Shown: piece after piece, positions 31,489 through 43,735 of the stretch
Layout: every line of letters begins with the position of its first letter
How positions within the stretch are numbered: the stretch's first letter is position 1
NCBI RefSeq assembly: GCF_020360975.1
Contig: NW_025408685.1
Location: 124,001 to 188,000, forward strand
DNA length: 64,000 nt
From: Hirsutella rhossiliensis
Taxonomy: Eukaryota; Ascomycota; Sordariomycetes; Hypocreales; Ophiocordycipitaceae
Reading direction: 5' to 3'
Notes under the pieces: model-generated
The model's input: only the letters and a program-made list of their open reading frames with translations
What the model was told of the DNA's origin: nothing
Database searches by the model: none
Position numbers and translations under genes: made by a program

Positions 31489-32177
31489 CTAATTCGGTGC
31501 CTGAGAAGCTCGGAAGTATTGTACGATCCCTTGAAGCCTCTTCCACCCCGGAATGAGTGGTGTTGGGGTGACCGGCGGCGACGATGGCGGCGTGGCTCCC
31601 GACGGCGGCGATGACCCCAATATACTGTCAACCTCGTCAAAGAAGGCAGTGTATAGTGTAGAATCGAGTGGGGCTTCTTGTGTGTTCTCGTCGGGCGCGG
31701 GCTCGTTCGGTTCGCTCGTTTCGTGGGGCTCAGGTTGAGGCTTCTTTTCTGACGACATGATGATCTCAATAGACTGCTCTCTTTGAAGGTGAGGCCATTG
31801 AATTGACTGCAGAGGCCGCGCCGAGGCGCAAGCCCTATCAACGGCTTCTTTCTCGGCAGCTGTGCGCTGCGTGCGTGTTGTATCGATCGTGAACCGGTCT
31901 CGTGGTCTGAGGAGTCTGTTGTAGACCTCTTCGCTGCTCTCTAGGGCAAGGAATCCCTCGCTCTTCCCGACGAAGTCAAGCCATTGTTTGATAGTCAGTC
32001 TCTTCATCTTTCCGTTCACGAGCTGCACCTTGTTTTTACGGTATTCGTCAAGGAGCTGCTGTCGCTCGCGCCGTATAATGCCACGCATCGAGAGGAGCTG
32101 TTGGCGTTGATTTTTCTCTTCTTCGAGCCGAAGCGTGCGTTCACGAGATTTACGGATATCTTCTAGGCTGACGCTAG
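31489..32177 (-). pseudogene. Unidentified protein fragment, truncated by the Gypsy LTR
   Basis: The minus frame is open from the LTR boundary at 32177 to a stop at 31489. It begins LEDIRKSRERTLRLEEEKNQ, a charged, probably coiled-coil segment. It continues with MKRLTIKQWLDFVGKSEGFL, then a proline/glutamate-rich tail (EPHETSEPNEPAPDE) and a serine/proline-rich end. The undamaged 229-codon frame suggests a real protein whose N-terminus was lost when the Gypsy element inserted. It could be a host gene or another retroelement's gag; I do not recognise it. Confidence 0.45.
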
Positions 32178-32465
32178 TGATGCATTTTGCATATGAATGA
32201 GATGAAGTGGGATGGTTGTCTCTCCAACTAAGCTATGACTGCTTCATCCTTATGTAGGAGGCAGCCAGGTCGGACTATCTAGGTGATCCGGCCGGTTTAC
32301 AAGGCAGCCACATACCGATGCCTGCTCACACGGCTGCCTGTTTCACACGGCTGCCTGTTCACACGGCTGCCTGTTCACATGGCTGCGCGTGCGGCAGCCG
32401 GTGTCCTTGATGCTTGGTGCCGTGCCCAACGCCCCAGTGTGCGTAGGGACACGCAAAACGCATCA
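32178..32465 (-). mobile_element. Probable 3' LTR of the Gypsy element
   Basis: It has TG/CA ends (on the minus strand TGATGCGTTTTGC to CAAAATGCATCA) and is 288 bp long. It is a close relative of 16649-16971, with four rather than six CACACGGCTGCCTGTT units. On the minus strand it follows the Gypsy stop codon and GAGGCCGGCATTA, a plausible polypurine-side boundary. The matching 5' LTR is not present; the element's other side ends at the MULE. Confidence 0.6.
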
Positions 32466-32579
32466 TAATGCCGGCCTCAAAAAGAAAACTCCACTGTCCT
32501 CAGTGACTGCCTCAACAGAGGCTACATGTCAGAACTTTCCGATCGTCCCTTTGCTTTGCTGTTGCGAACCACTCGCGGT

Positions 32580-35500
32580 CCCGTCGTCTGCCCGTGGAAC
32601 TCATCCAGGGCCTTTGACGATATCTCTTCCTTCCTGACCCACTGATCATGCATGCTGCCCCATCCTTTCCAGTGGACCAAGTACTCCGTGACGGGCTTCC
32701 TGTTTCTTCCAATTTTCCTGACCCGTACGTCAAGAAGCTTGTCAACTTCGTAGAATTCGCCTTCCTGGTCCGTAAAGTCCCTTGTGACTTCTACTGGTCC
32801 GGGTGAGCTTCTTCAAAGCAGCCTTCGTGAGCTGGCTTGAGGTGGTGTATTGAGATCACTGGGTGGACCTTAATTTGCTCTGGAAGGTCCAATTCACAGG
32901 CCAGGTCTCCAACCATCCTTCTGATCACAAAGGGCCTTCCCGCTGTTGTGACCACTTCTTGGGCGGCCTGCCTGGCTGGTGATATCCTGATGAAGCTTGA
33001 GATATACCTTGTCTCCAGCCTTGAGATGGATAGGTCGGTGTTTGGCATCGTACCAACGCTTGGCCTTCATCGCTGCAAGGTCCATAGCTAGGCTGGCCTG
33101 CTTACGCAAGGCTTCCTTGATGTAGGGCAATTCGTCTGCCTCTGCGCTGGCTGTGCGATCAACAGCCTCCAGGGCCCTTTCAGAGGGAATCCGTACATTA
33201 GTTCATGGGCTGAGGTCTTCGTGCTGGTGTTGTAGGCTGTGTTTAGATGCCACTGCAGCGAAGGAATAAGGGTCTTCCAGTCAAGGTTGGGGTCCTCAAT
33301 ATAGGCCAGTCGCAACGCTGTTTCCACTGTTTGATTGCGCCGCTCGGCCAAGCCGTCCGCCTGCGGATGATATGCCGTTGTCATGCTGATTCTGGTGCCA
33401 AAGGCCTTCCAGAGCCCTTGCCAGAAAGCAGAGGTGAATTTGCGGTCTCTGTCACTGACTATCGTGCGCGGCATGCCCCAATCACATAGCATGAGCTGCC
33501 TAGCTAGGGAGGCTGCCCAGTCCTTGGCGCTATACTTTGCATTGCCTGGAATCAGTAGGCATCGCTTGCTAGCTAAGCAAGTGACTGTAAGTAATTGATT
33601 AAAGGCATTAAAGCCTTCAATATGCCAGGGTGAGCCCATAGCTGAGACGGCAGGCATGTCTGTGATGAAGTCCATTGCAATTGACTGCATTGGAAGCATC
33701 GGGGGTCGATTGGGCAGATAGCTTCCAGCAAGCTGTTGTCGATCAGTCTGTCCAAGGCAGCAAGCTTTGCACTTGGCGATGTGCTTTTCGCTTGCCAAGA
33801 TACGTTCCTGATCGAATAGGTTTCCAACTCCTTGAGCATTCTCACAACGCCAAAGTGGTGCTTGTCGTCGTGTGCCATTTGCATCAATTCGTGCGTGAGG
33901 CTTGCGGGCACGCAGAGACGAACATATCCATCTTTTCCTTCGTGATATAACAGACCCTGGTCCACGAAAAAGGGAATTCCTCTGCGCTTGATTTTCGCGA
34001 TTTCTGGGGCCCTAGAAGCTTTGACAGTGTTCTCACTGTCCTGGATCATTTGAAGGATCTTGCGATAATGGGTATCAGCCTGATAGCCTTCTTTGAATTT
34101 GATGCGGTATGCTGGATCCATGATGGCCTCAGACGCAAGGAGCACATCGTCAAGCGCTGTGTAGTCAGGTCGTTGCCGCTCGATCAATTGGTCGGTCTCA
34201 GGGCTGACAGCCTGCTTAAGGCATCAGGGATGAAATTGATTTTCCTGGAAGATGATCAACCTGCAATTCGTACTGAGAGAGATAGATGGAGGCTACTACT
34301 AGCCGTCTGTTGGCTCTGTCCGTGCTTGAAGTGTCGAGGGAGGTCTTATTGACGATCTGCTGTGTGGCTGAATGGTCCGTAAGTACGATTAAGGGCTTCG
34401 TTGACGATTGGACCACTGTGCGCATCTTTTTGATAGACCAGACTAGGCAGGCCACTTCTAATTCCGACGGACCATATGATCTCTCTGCGTTGGTGAGGGT
34501 GCGGCTGAGAAAAGCTATAGGTTGCATCGCTGTTGAGGAAATAGCTTGGCCAGGCTTCCATTCGTAACCTTCTTTAAGGTGGAAGTAGGTACAGGCAAAT
34601 CCTCGTTGCAAGGACCCGTCAACTTGACAGAACAGTTGCCTGCTTGGGTCCATGTGGTGGATCATCCTGCCGGAGGCTACTTCCTTTTGGATAGCTTCAA
34701 ATGCCAACCGCTCCTTTTCACTAGGCTCGAATTTGGTGTTCCTCGCAAAGGCACGGCGTTTGTTGATGTTACCTTGCTGAATTTTGCCAATTTCTCGTCC
34801 TTGGGCTAGTAATTGAGTTTTCCGGTGCTGCAATGGCTCAATGAGGGCTCCATAATACGGTAAGAGATGCCGTAGGTAGCCTGTTGCTCCAATGTAGCTT
34901 TCCAACGCAGATAGCTGGTCTGGAAATTCCAGCTTTGCAAAGGCTGCCAGCCTGTGTTCCGTTGTGCTCATTCCAAAGGCATCAACGCGGAAGCCAAGGA
35001 GCTGCACAGAGGGATACCCAATCCAGCTTTTCTTTGGCGACATCGTGAGGTTAAAACGCTCGAATAGCTGGAAGATTTTGCTAAGGTGCTGTAAGTGCTC
35101 TTTTTCCGTTTTCGAATAGATCACAACGTCGTCAATAAACGCTCTGCAAAACCCTTATATGGTCGAAGCACTCGATCCATATAGCGCTGGGCGTAGGCCG
35201 GGCTATTGCAGAAGCCAATTGGTGCAACAGTCAGTCTTTCCAGTCCTCTATGGCTCGTGAGGGTAAAACGATCACGATGTTCGAGTTTGACTCGGAATTG
35301 GTGGTAAAAAGACGATGCGTCGATTGCTGTGATGTACTGTGCGCCTCGAAGCTCTTGGATGATGTCTTCTTGCAATGGCAAGGGATAGCTGTCTGGCATG
35401 GTGACCTTATTAAGAGCTCGCAAATCGATGACGACCCTGCCCTTGGTTTCTCCTCGGGCTGTTCGCCACACAACGAAGACGGGGGCTGCAAAAGGGGTTG

Positions 35501-36870
35501 GCCCGTGCACGTATTCCATGCGTCCTTGTGCGTGGAGCTTGTCATGGGTTTCATCAATGACCTGTTTGTCTCGTAATCCCTGAGGATAGGGGCGTTGAGC
35601 CACCTTGTGCGTGTGCCAATCCTTGATAAGGGAACTGTGAGCTCGTGGCCTGCTTCGACTTGAGCTGTGCCCGAGTCTTTCCATAGTTTGGCGTGTTTTT
35701 CAACGAGGGCTTTGATCTTGGTCACGAAGCTGCCTTTTGCGCATAGATGTGAATTCCGTCGTCAGTGCACACCTCTGGGAGCTCTGGCGTGCGTTGAACG
35801 TGCGGGGGGCAAGGTCAGGAGTATCGGCTGTTGCTGCTGCACTAAGCTGGGTGCTTGTGACGTTGAGCTCCTTTCTTGTTGTTGACCAGGGCTGGCTGTC
35901 GTTGCTGGCTGCTGTTGTGTACGCGTACACAGCTTCTGATAAGCTTGAAATTGATTCTGCGGTTGCTGCTAGAACAGGGCTTCCTCCGGGGTGAAGGTCC
36001 CGTCAGCTATTGCGATAACATCGTCTGAGAGGTGGAAGGTGCTGTTGATAGCAAGATCATACGATGCATGGCTCTGGGGAGCACTTTCAATCGTCATTGC
36101 AGAAGTTGCTGGGGCCAAGGCCGCTGTTGGAGCTGCTCTTGCCGCTGTGGCCATTGTCAAAGCTGTCAGAGCTGATTTCCATGAGGCTGCAGCGAAGTAG
36201 CCCGATTCCTCGCATTCTCTGATCTGCCCTAGGCGCTGTTTGCGGTTCACGATGATATCTTGGTTCGTAGTGTTCGTGAACATGACCGCCGGGACAGTGT
36301 TTCGGTCAACGAGAGCATGAGCGGCCAAGGGATGATTGGAATGAAAAGCGAAGGAACGGCCTTTAGGGACTTCCTTCCAGCTAGCTGGGACTAGCATTGT
36401 CTTGCCTGCCGGGACCACGGTTTTTCTGACGGCCTGAACGCGTCGGACTACCCCTTTATGAGGCTTATAGATGTTAAAAGGGATACCGAAGTCGTCGAGG
36501 AGGCCTATTTGAACGACTTCCTTGTCGTAGTGGATGTTTCCAACATACGGCTTGAGGAAGGCATTGCCTAGCAAGGCTCCTGGTTCCACGGTAGTCACCC
36601 AAGCGGAACTGGTGAATTTAGCTATGCCGGCGCTGCTGCCGTCAGCCCTCTTTCCTTCTGCATAGAAGGAGAACGTGGCCCAGTCTGTGCAGCGGACACT
36701 GCCGCTGATGCCTGCAATTGGCGTTGGAGGCTTCTTCTCAATGGTGTGCTCGAAGCTCTTGAGAAGCTTTCTGTCAATCAGGGGGTTGCCACATCCGGAA
36801 TCCGCACAGACCTCGGTCTCTGGTCCTGTGGGAGCTGCCTTGATCTTGATGCGAAGATATGAGTAGCCGA
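32580..36870 (-). pseudogene. Gypsy pol: protease, RT, RNase H, integrase, chromodomain
   Basis: The protease has VCADSGCGNPLID (about 36780-36815). Reverse transcriptase has VVIDLRALNKVTMPDSYPLP, TAIDASSFYHQFRV and the catalytic FIDDVVIYSKT near 35110-35135. RNase H has FCQVDGSLQRGF and YGPSELEVACLVW. Integrase has the H2C2 region (33573-33990), then MDFITDMPA, IVSDRDRKFTSAFW and AYHPQADGLAERRNQTVE (33088-33798). The chromodomain is on the minus strand near 32590-32760 (EFYEVDKLLDVRV, YLVHWKGWG). Chromodomains guide insertion into heterochromatin. Breaks include one missing base just before FIDD. Confidence 0.85.
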
Positions 36871-36987
36871 AAGGGGCATTGTGCGATGGCGGCTCGAGCG
36901 GCTGTGGCTCGAGGATTTCCTGCGATAGCGCTCGCGACTGTTCCCAAAGATACTGGGCTTTCTGGGGAGGAATTGGATTGTGCTGCT

Positions 36988-39228
36988 CTACGGCTTTATA
37001 TGCCTCTCATTTGCGTGGGCCTTGGGCTGTGACACGCAACCAGGAAGGTGCCTGAAGAGTGCATTGCGTGAGGGAAATCGGGCGTAGCATTTCCCACACA
37101 ACGAAGGTCTTGCTGGGGTCGCCTCCTGCTGGAGCTGTTGAGCAGACACACAGCAGCGTGCTTGTGTGTGCTCAAATAACACACTGCGGGAGGGGAACTT
37201 GCGGTTACACTTCCGGCATTGGTGGTTTCCTTGTTGGCCAAGATTCTCAGGAGTTGAGGTCATACAGACGTAGTATTCCTCGATAGAAGCGTCTGATCCT
37301 ACATCACTGGCTTCATCGTTGTCGGAAATGGCGGTTTTCTTGTCGTCTGGAGCATCTTGCTTGTTTTCATCCTCGCTGGCAAGGTAATTTTTCTCAAAGC
37401 GGACCTTTTTCTCATAGCCGCCGCTTCGCTCATTGCGCTGAGGATCTTTGGGGCGGCTCTCTCGCCTTTCCTTGGCCCGTAAGTCGCTGCTGGGGTTGCT
37501 GCGGTCTCTGCGGTCAAGGCCTCGATCGCGTTGGTAGTGATCTCGCTGATAGCTGCGGTCGCGGTCGCGGCTATCGTTCCTAAAGCTGCGATCACGATCA
37601 CTACTACGATCACGACTTTGGTAGTTGCGGTCACGGTCACGGCCTTGGGGCGTTCATCGTATCTGCCGCGAAATTCCAATGCCGCGGAGATCAGGGGTCG
37701 GCGTTCCTCGATTTCTCGTACCCACTTGTCAATTGGCGTGCGTTTAGTGGGCACAGAGAGGTGAGTAGCGATTTGGACCGCAATCAAGGGTGGATGCTTT
37801 GGATGATTTGGTAGTCCTTTTCGATGTTGATTTGCCTTGCTAGGAGACTTTCCGTTGAATCCATTGAGGCAAGGAGACTTCACCAGCATTCCACATTGAC
37901 ACGGTATACGGAATGCCGTGTAATTCCTTGAGACCTCTGCTGCTGGGCGTTGGAATCGCTTGATGAGCATTTTACAGAAACGCTCTACTGATGACTTCAT
38001 AAGGCGATCCTTCTGCTCGATGGAAAGTTCATTCATGAACCACTGTAGAGCTCCGCCGGCAAGGAAAGACATATAGTGCTGCGACAAGGCGTAGGAGTCG
38101 AGATCCTTGTACATTCGCAGGCGCTCGCAGAAGAGGTATACATCCGTGTACACATTGCTGCCGCTTGAGAGGGACACAAGGCCTTGTTTATGAGGATCCT
38201 TGTGATTGGGGTTGAAAACACCCATGTTGTCACGTTTGAGCCTCTTGGCAACAGCTTCCACATCACTGGAGGTTTGAAAGGTCTGTGTGGTAGGGAGAGA
38301 GGCGCCCGGCGGCTGTGAGCGTATCCAATGCCAATGCTGCTTCCAGAGCTGCTGCTGCTGGAAGAAGAAGATTCCGAGTCGCTTGAATCATCTAGTCGTA
38401 GGTATCTGCGATGCTTGTGGTGACTGCGGCGGTCGCGGCGGCTGTGGTGGCTATGCCGGCTTCCTTTCTGCTTCCTCACGCCTGAAGGTGATTGTGACTG
38501 AGTTGGCGCCTTTGGGGGTTCCGTTGACTGCAACATAGCTTGAGAATTTATACCTCGCTGTTCCGTGGGAAGTTGTTGGTCGGCATCCGGAAGATATACC
38601 AAATTGGATGTCATTGACCTCGAATCAACTTCCTTGGGCGTGATCTTCGAGATCAATTTCATCATGTTGTCCTCTGTGGGTTCCGGCACAATATAGGCTT
38701 TTTCCACCACTGCTCTCCATGCAGGCACATGTTCGAGGTCCGAGATGCCGGCTTGTGGTACAGCCAATACTTCGCGTAGGCTGATTTGATGAGCACAGAC
38801 GTGGAAAGGAGATCTTCCAAGGCTTCACATGCTTCCTTGTCACGGACTGTGAAGGTATCGAGAGCTTCCTTAGATTTGTCTCGCATCAGCTTGAGGAATC
38901 GGATGGACCATTTCCACGCGTTGAGAGCTTCTGGGAGCTGCTGTAATTGGTCTGCCAATTGCGAATGATTGTCCTTGGGGTTGAGAGAGACTCTGTTGCG
39001 CTTCGGGCGGCGTTGCTGGACTGCGTCCGGTAGCCGGGGTGCATCATCTTCTTCAGCCGGGCGTGGCGAGCTTCTATCGTCAGCTTGCTTGACCGAGCTT
39101 CCTTCGTTGGTCGGTTTGGCCATTGTGTGGTCGGTTTGCTTGCCAGCTGACACTTGCGATAGTGATATACGATTACACGGGCTTTCGCAAAACTTACTAT
39201 CACCAAAGTCGTCACGAGCGAAAGACAC
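36988..39228 (-). pseudogene. Gypsy gag with two C2H2-like zinc fingers
   Basis: Three frames cover the N-terminal region (38662-39228), a serine-rich and basic middle (38033-38767) and the capsid-like part (37299-38261; MGVFNPNHKDPHKQGLVS, FLAGGALQWFMNELS). The nominal frame after about 37900 is a shadow: another frame reads repeated RDRD and then KKVRFEKNYLASEDEN. The C-terminal piece (36988-37263) has two fingers, CRKCNRKFPSRS...H and CGKCYARFPSRN...H, in place of the usual CCHC knuckle. Frame changes separate the parts. Confidence 0.78.
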
Positions 39229-39374
39229 CTTAATGCAACGGTATTGACCCTATAGCGTTATCACGAGGGTGAAGAAATGTTGGCTGCTAGCTGTCAAGGG
39301 TGTCGGTCGCACCACAAGGTTAGCTGGTTAGCAAGCCAAAGGATTGATGAGCTTTGGGATAAGCTCGTGGGGGG

Positions 39375-39452
39375 TGGGAGCCAATAGAGGCGCGGGGGTC
39401 CGCGCCTTTAAAGTCGGCGCGGACGTCCGCGCCTGTTATGTAAGCCCGGCTG
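39375..39452. repeat. Left terminal inverted repeat of the MULE
   Basis: TGGGAGCCAATAGAGGCGCG and the following bases to about 39452 are inverted at 46303-46380 with only a few mismatches over about 78 bp. Internally it contains GGCGCGGACGTCCGCGCC, a palindrome. Confidence 0.88.
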
Positions 39453-40081
39453 GCCATTGTGGGCGCCGCGAACAGCGCCCGCCGCGACCGCGCTGGCGCG
39501 CCAGTTTTACTGCACATATCTCCCCGCACATCGGCAAAAGTACTCAACGGCCACAGCGTCAATTTGAGTGTCAATCGACTCAAATTTTTTTTAATCTAGA
39601 ATTGCTGTGGTTTCCAACTGTGGCGCACTTATACAGACCGGTCCTAGCAGACGACTTATATGCGGGAATAGTTTGCCTGCTGTTCCTCCGAGTCTCTCTC
39701 GCAGTCAGCCCATAATAGCGCTCCTAATAGTGTGGACCATTAAGAGGACTATTAGTGCACACTGTGGTTTACACTATTAGTGCCGCACTATTAGTGTAGT
39801 GTGCGTTTCTCACACCACACTGGTGGTTCAGTGTAGCTTGCCCAAACTGAACGGGTAGTTCAGTGCAAGGGTCCAGACTAATAGTTGCACTATTAGTGCG
39901 CCCCATGATTACCAGCAACCCGGATTTTACTACCTTGAAATAGGGTTTCGGATTGATTTCCAACGAAAACATGTATAACCTGTAAGACGAAGTGCGTATT
40001 ATCCAAGTGGCGGAACCCCGGTCGGGGAGTTATGATATACCCGTTATGTCACCGTACAAAGGCGGGGTGCCAGGTAGCCTC

Positions 40082-40302
40082 TGTTACGGCCAGGCACATA
40101 CGAGCCTTGACGGCTATAAAGATGTATTGGCACTATGAACAAAGACTCAAAGCTAAGGAGCAAGAAAGGAAGACTAGACTACACGACCGAGCGGGCCCTA
40201 TATAGACACGAGGTCGCGCGTGGGCACGTGATGCTGCTTGGGCACGTGACACTGGTGAGGTGCTGCGCTGGCGGCTCTACGCTGGCGCCCAGGGTCGTGA
40301 CA
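40082..40302 (-). mobile_element. Solo LTR (221 bp) with 5-bp target duplication
   Basis: On the minus strand it begins TGTCACGACCCTGGGCGCC and ends CCTGGCCGTAACA. GCCTC flanks it exactly on both sides (40077-40081 and 40303-40307). A TGTCACGACCC start is common among fungal Gypsy LTRs. No internal coding sequence remains, as expected after LTR-LTR recombination. Confidence 0.8.
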
Positions 40303-41054
40303 GCCTCTAACCTATCTGTCATCTCTAGGGTAGGAGGCAGGCTGGCTCGTCAATATTTATGCGAAGCAGTTGAGATGCCAATACATTCGCTTCTTTCCGT
40401 TGTAATTAAGCATACTGGTAAGCGTCTAAACACAAGCTTTGCTAAGAGCTTCCGCCTGTTATTGACTTTATTATGCTATCAAAACATGTTGCTAAGTTAT
40501 CGTTTCTGGTCGAGAAAACCCATTATACCGGATGTTGCCCTGCCAATTTGTTCAAGTTTGTCAGTCGGGTTACAGTCCAAAGCGCAGATTGAGCCTCGGC
40601 CACACTTCTACGGCCCCAGCTACACCAATCATTAGCTTCATAGGTCGATGCACCGCAAGCCTTCTGATGCTCTTCTCGTCGAGGCTCAACTGAGGATCTC
40701 CACCGCCGTTGCGTACGCAAATTGGATGCCGACGTTAGGAACACTGGGGCGTGTCGCTTGGCTGGCACGAGATGAGCGCGAGACGAGCGCGAAGCGAGCA
40801 CGTACGGAACAATTCGCGACGATGTAAAGTTTCGTCGTGCGCCGACGCTAAAGGGATATGACCGATCATTGGCCGGCAAACTCAAATTAATTGGATTCTG
40901 TGGTCCAAACCAAATCACTAGGACTTCCTAGGGTGGTCAAAAGAGGAAGTTGTCCACCACAGAATGATCTGACCGGAGCTGCCACAAACAATCCGGTTTA
41001 TCCCACCAATCCTGCTCTCCGCCAGATTCCCATGATCGCCACTCTTATGGTCTA

Positions 41055-43330
41055 GTGCATTCCCTAGAGGATCATGTCCTCCATCGTGGATCACCCGAGG
41101 CTGGCACCTATATAGATGATTCTGACCTTATTAGTGGGACAGCGGCTTCCCCGTCACCGGCACCATCCTCTTCGCCTGTCCTTAGCGTCTACCGCCGAAA
41201 GACGTCTCCTATTTGGCAGTATTGTCGAAGAGAAGAAGGTAGGAGTATTCCGGCAGCTTGGGTTGATTCCAATGGAACGAAATGGTGGCATTGCCAGCCC
41301 TGCTTCGACAAGAAAAGAGCGAAGAAATACAATTACTGTGGTGGGTCGTCCGCCATCGTCAATCATTTGCGAAAGGAGCACAATATCATTATTTCTGGGC
41401 GGCAGGAGACCAGGCGGGAAGTGACGCAAAGTCGCCTCGGAGACATCACCGCATTCCTGGCCAATGGAACTTTGGTCTCCACCAAGAAACGCAAGGCGAC
41501 CGCAGAGGTAGATGCCCTAGACCAAGCGACTCTCCGCGAACTGTACTGCCGTTATACAGTAGCCTGCAGCCTCTCATTTGCTCATGTTGAGCAGCCGGCC
41601 TTTCGCGACTTTATCCGGTATATCCGTCCGGCCGCCGATGATCTCCTCCCGAGTGTCAAGCGATATTCCGCCCCAGCCGAGGAGGCGTCCCAACCTACAG
41701 GGGCACCATTCTTGTGTATATAACTGGGACCTTTGTCCCCTTGACTTGGGCAGTGGTCAAGGCCAATTTGACTCAAAATAACCCTCACATGCATGGCATC
41801 TTTCCAGTTACTTGTGACACCGAGGTCCGGCGACACGGTTAAAAATGACTTACAATGGGGCTACGACAACAAAAAGGAGTTTGTAAAGCGAGCTCTGCAG
41901 AATGCTCTCTCGTCAATCCACATTGTTCCAGACAATTGGACATCGCCGAATTGTTTGGGCGTAATAGGGTTTACAGTTCAATTCGTTACCGAAGATCATG
42001 GTCTGCAGTCCCTGGTGGTGAGGATAAAAGAATTGGAAGGACAGCACAGCGGCGAGAACATGGCAGAAGCCATCATGGAGTTCATACGAGAATATGGAAT
42101 AGCGACAAAAGTTGGATACTTTATGATGGATAATGCCACCAACATGAATACCATGATCGACAAAGTCTCCGACGACTTGGAGCACGAGTTCGAAGTTTTC
42201 TACGATCCTCTTCCTCACCGACTTCGCTGTTTCGGCCACATCATTAACCTGGCCGTGATGGAGTTCCTCATGGAAAGCGACCACCCACAGCAGATTCCTA
42301 CCACGGACCGTCCGACGACGAAGTTAAGCAATGGAGAAAGCGAGGGCGATAGGCAAATTGCATAATATCGTGGTCTACATCACCTGGACTCCCCAGCGAC
42401 TTCAGACATTCACTGGTCTCACTGACGGTCTACGGCTACGGCGCGACAATGACACTCGTTGGAATTCGTGGCATAGCATGGTTGAGTGGGCCCTTAGAAC
42501 AAAAGTCCGTCAAGGCATCACCATATTTTGTGCTCAAGAGCCTGCCCTGCAAGACGATGCTCTGACTTCCTCTGACTGGGTTACTCTGGCTGAAATTCAC
42601 AAATTTCTCGAACCTTTTCACGACGCTACAATGGCCAACGAAGGCACCGGCAATTCCATCTCTGACGTTCTGCCAACCATGGACTATCTCTTGCATCACA
42701 TTGAAGCGGCCAAGGAGGCCACTACCATCCCCCACTTGGCTACAATGATGGAGACGACATGGGCCAAATTAGCCGACTACTACGAATTGACGGAAGATTC
42801 GCCAGTCTATTCAGCAGCGACGGTATTAAATCCTTCCCTCAAGTGGGCATATATGGAGAAGACTTGGGACGACAAGAATGAATGGATTGAGAGAGCTAAA
42901 GCTCGGGTAGGGGAGCTCTGGAGGGAGGCATACAAATCTACCACTCCTGCCCTGTTCTTCGACCAGCTTCCGCACAAGAGCCAAGTGCAAGACGACCAAA
43001 TGGGTACAAAATGTGGATGAAAGAGCAAAGGCTACGATTTTCAACATGGATGACGACGAGTACGAAGTGTATTGCCGCGAGCCTGTGGTGATGGTATCGG
43101 ATCCGTTGAAATGGTGGTTAGAGTCAGCGCAGCGGCGACGGTTCCCCTAACTTATCTTTGATGGCCATTGACCTTCTATCGATTGCGCCTATGTCTACTG
43201 AGACAGAGCGGCTCTTCTCCAAAGCCAAACTTTCGGTAACCGACCAGCGAGGATCTATGAACATTGAAACTTTAAATCTCTTGAATGCCTACGATCCTGG
43301 GACCGGAGCGCTCTGATACTCCCATCCGAG
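41055..43330 (+). pseudogene. hAT transposase with BED finger (copy 2), interrupted and frameshifted
   Basis: The first frame (41055-41653) holds an intact BED finger: SPIWQYCRREEGR, WWHCQPCFDKK, HLRKEHN. The solo LTR at 41654-41819 interrupts it with in-frame stops; the same frame continues at 41825 with SGDTVKNDLQWGY. The core continues with FMMDNATNMNTM, RLRCFGHIINLAV and DTRWNSWHSM. Frame changes lie near 42270, 42350, 43015 and 43148. The dimerisation domain (DPLKWWLESAQRRRFP, IAPMSTETERLFSKAK) is recognisable to about 43290. It is about as complete as copy 1 but more broken. Confidence 0.82.
41654..41819. mobile_element. Very short solo LTR (166 bp) inside the hAT transposase
   Basis: The ends are TGTCAAGCG and CTTGTGACA, a TG/CA pair with a 5-bp inverted terminus (TGTCA/TGACA). 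CCGAG flanks it exactly on both sides (41649-41653 and 41820-41824). Comparison with copy 1 shows that precisely this stretch is extra. LTR plus one duplication is 171 bp, a multiple of three. Confidence 0.8.
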
Positions 43331-43735
43331 GTAAGATTTCTGTTTCGTCAGATGAAGATTGTCTAATTATGGATTCCAGTGTCGCTATATCGATCCGGAA
43401 GCCACCGGTACCGGGTCTGAGCCTCTGATTCAGGAAAGGGGCGAGGAAAGCTGCAGGTAAGGCAGGCAATTCGGTGAGGGCGCTGGAAAACTTGAAGGCA
43501 ACCTTGCAGGTGCGACGGGTGCAATGCCAAATGTCAGACTATATGTTCACACTAATAGTGTAGACCACAGTTTGCACTGTAGTTCAGTTTGGCCGTGACG
43601 AACAGACTAATAGTTCAGTTTGAACATCTCAGGCACACTGGTAGTGTAGTGCGGCCAAGTCACACGCACTGAATGAGCAGTTTGAGGGGTCCAAACGCAC
43701 TGGCCACACTATTAGGAGCATTGGCCCATATACCT

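Larger units (their letters stand above)
32466..39374 (-). mobile_element. Chromodomain Gypsy (chromovirus-type) retrotransposon, 5' LTR missing
   Basis: The minus-strand order is gag, zinc fingers, protease, reverse transcriptase, RNase H, integrase, chromodomain, which defines a Gypsy chromovirus. It is bounded by the LTR at 32178-32465 and, on the 5' side, by the MULE end at 39375. No 5' LTR resembling the 3' LTR was found between 39229 and 39375. Frameshifts interrupt most domains. Confidence 0.85.
39720..43719 (+). mobile_element. hAT element with GCTCCTAATAGTG ends, copy 2
   Basis: The inverted ends GCTCCTAATAGTGTGG (39720) and its complement at 43704-43719 match those of copy 1. Subterminal motifs such as TGGTTCAGTG and TAGTTCAGTG recur at both ends. 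It lies in the 3' part of the MULE transposase gene. Two solo LTRs lie within it (40082-40302 and 41654-41819). Without them and their duplications it measures 3603 bp, against 3559 bp for copy 1. No clean 8-bp duplication flanks it. Confidence 0.82.

Noticed and set aside
37531..37764. Hydrophobic frame opposite gag
   Set aside because: It is the shadow of an arginine/aspartate-rich repeat in the true gag frame.
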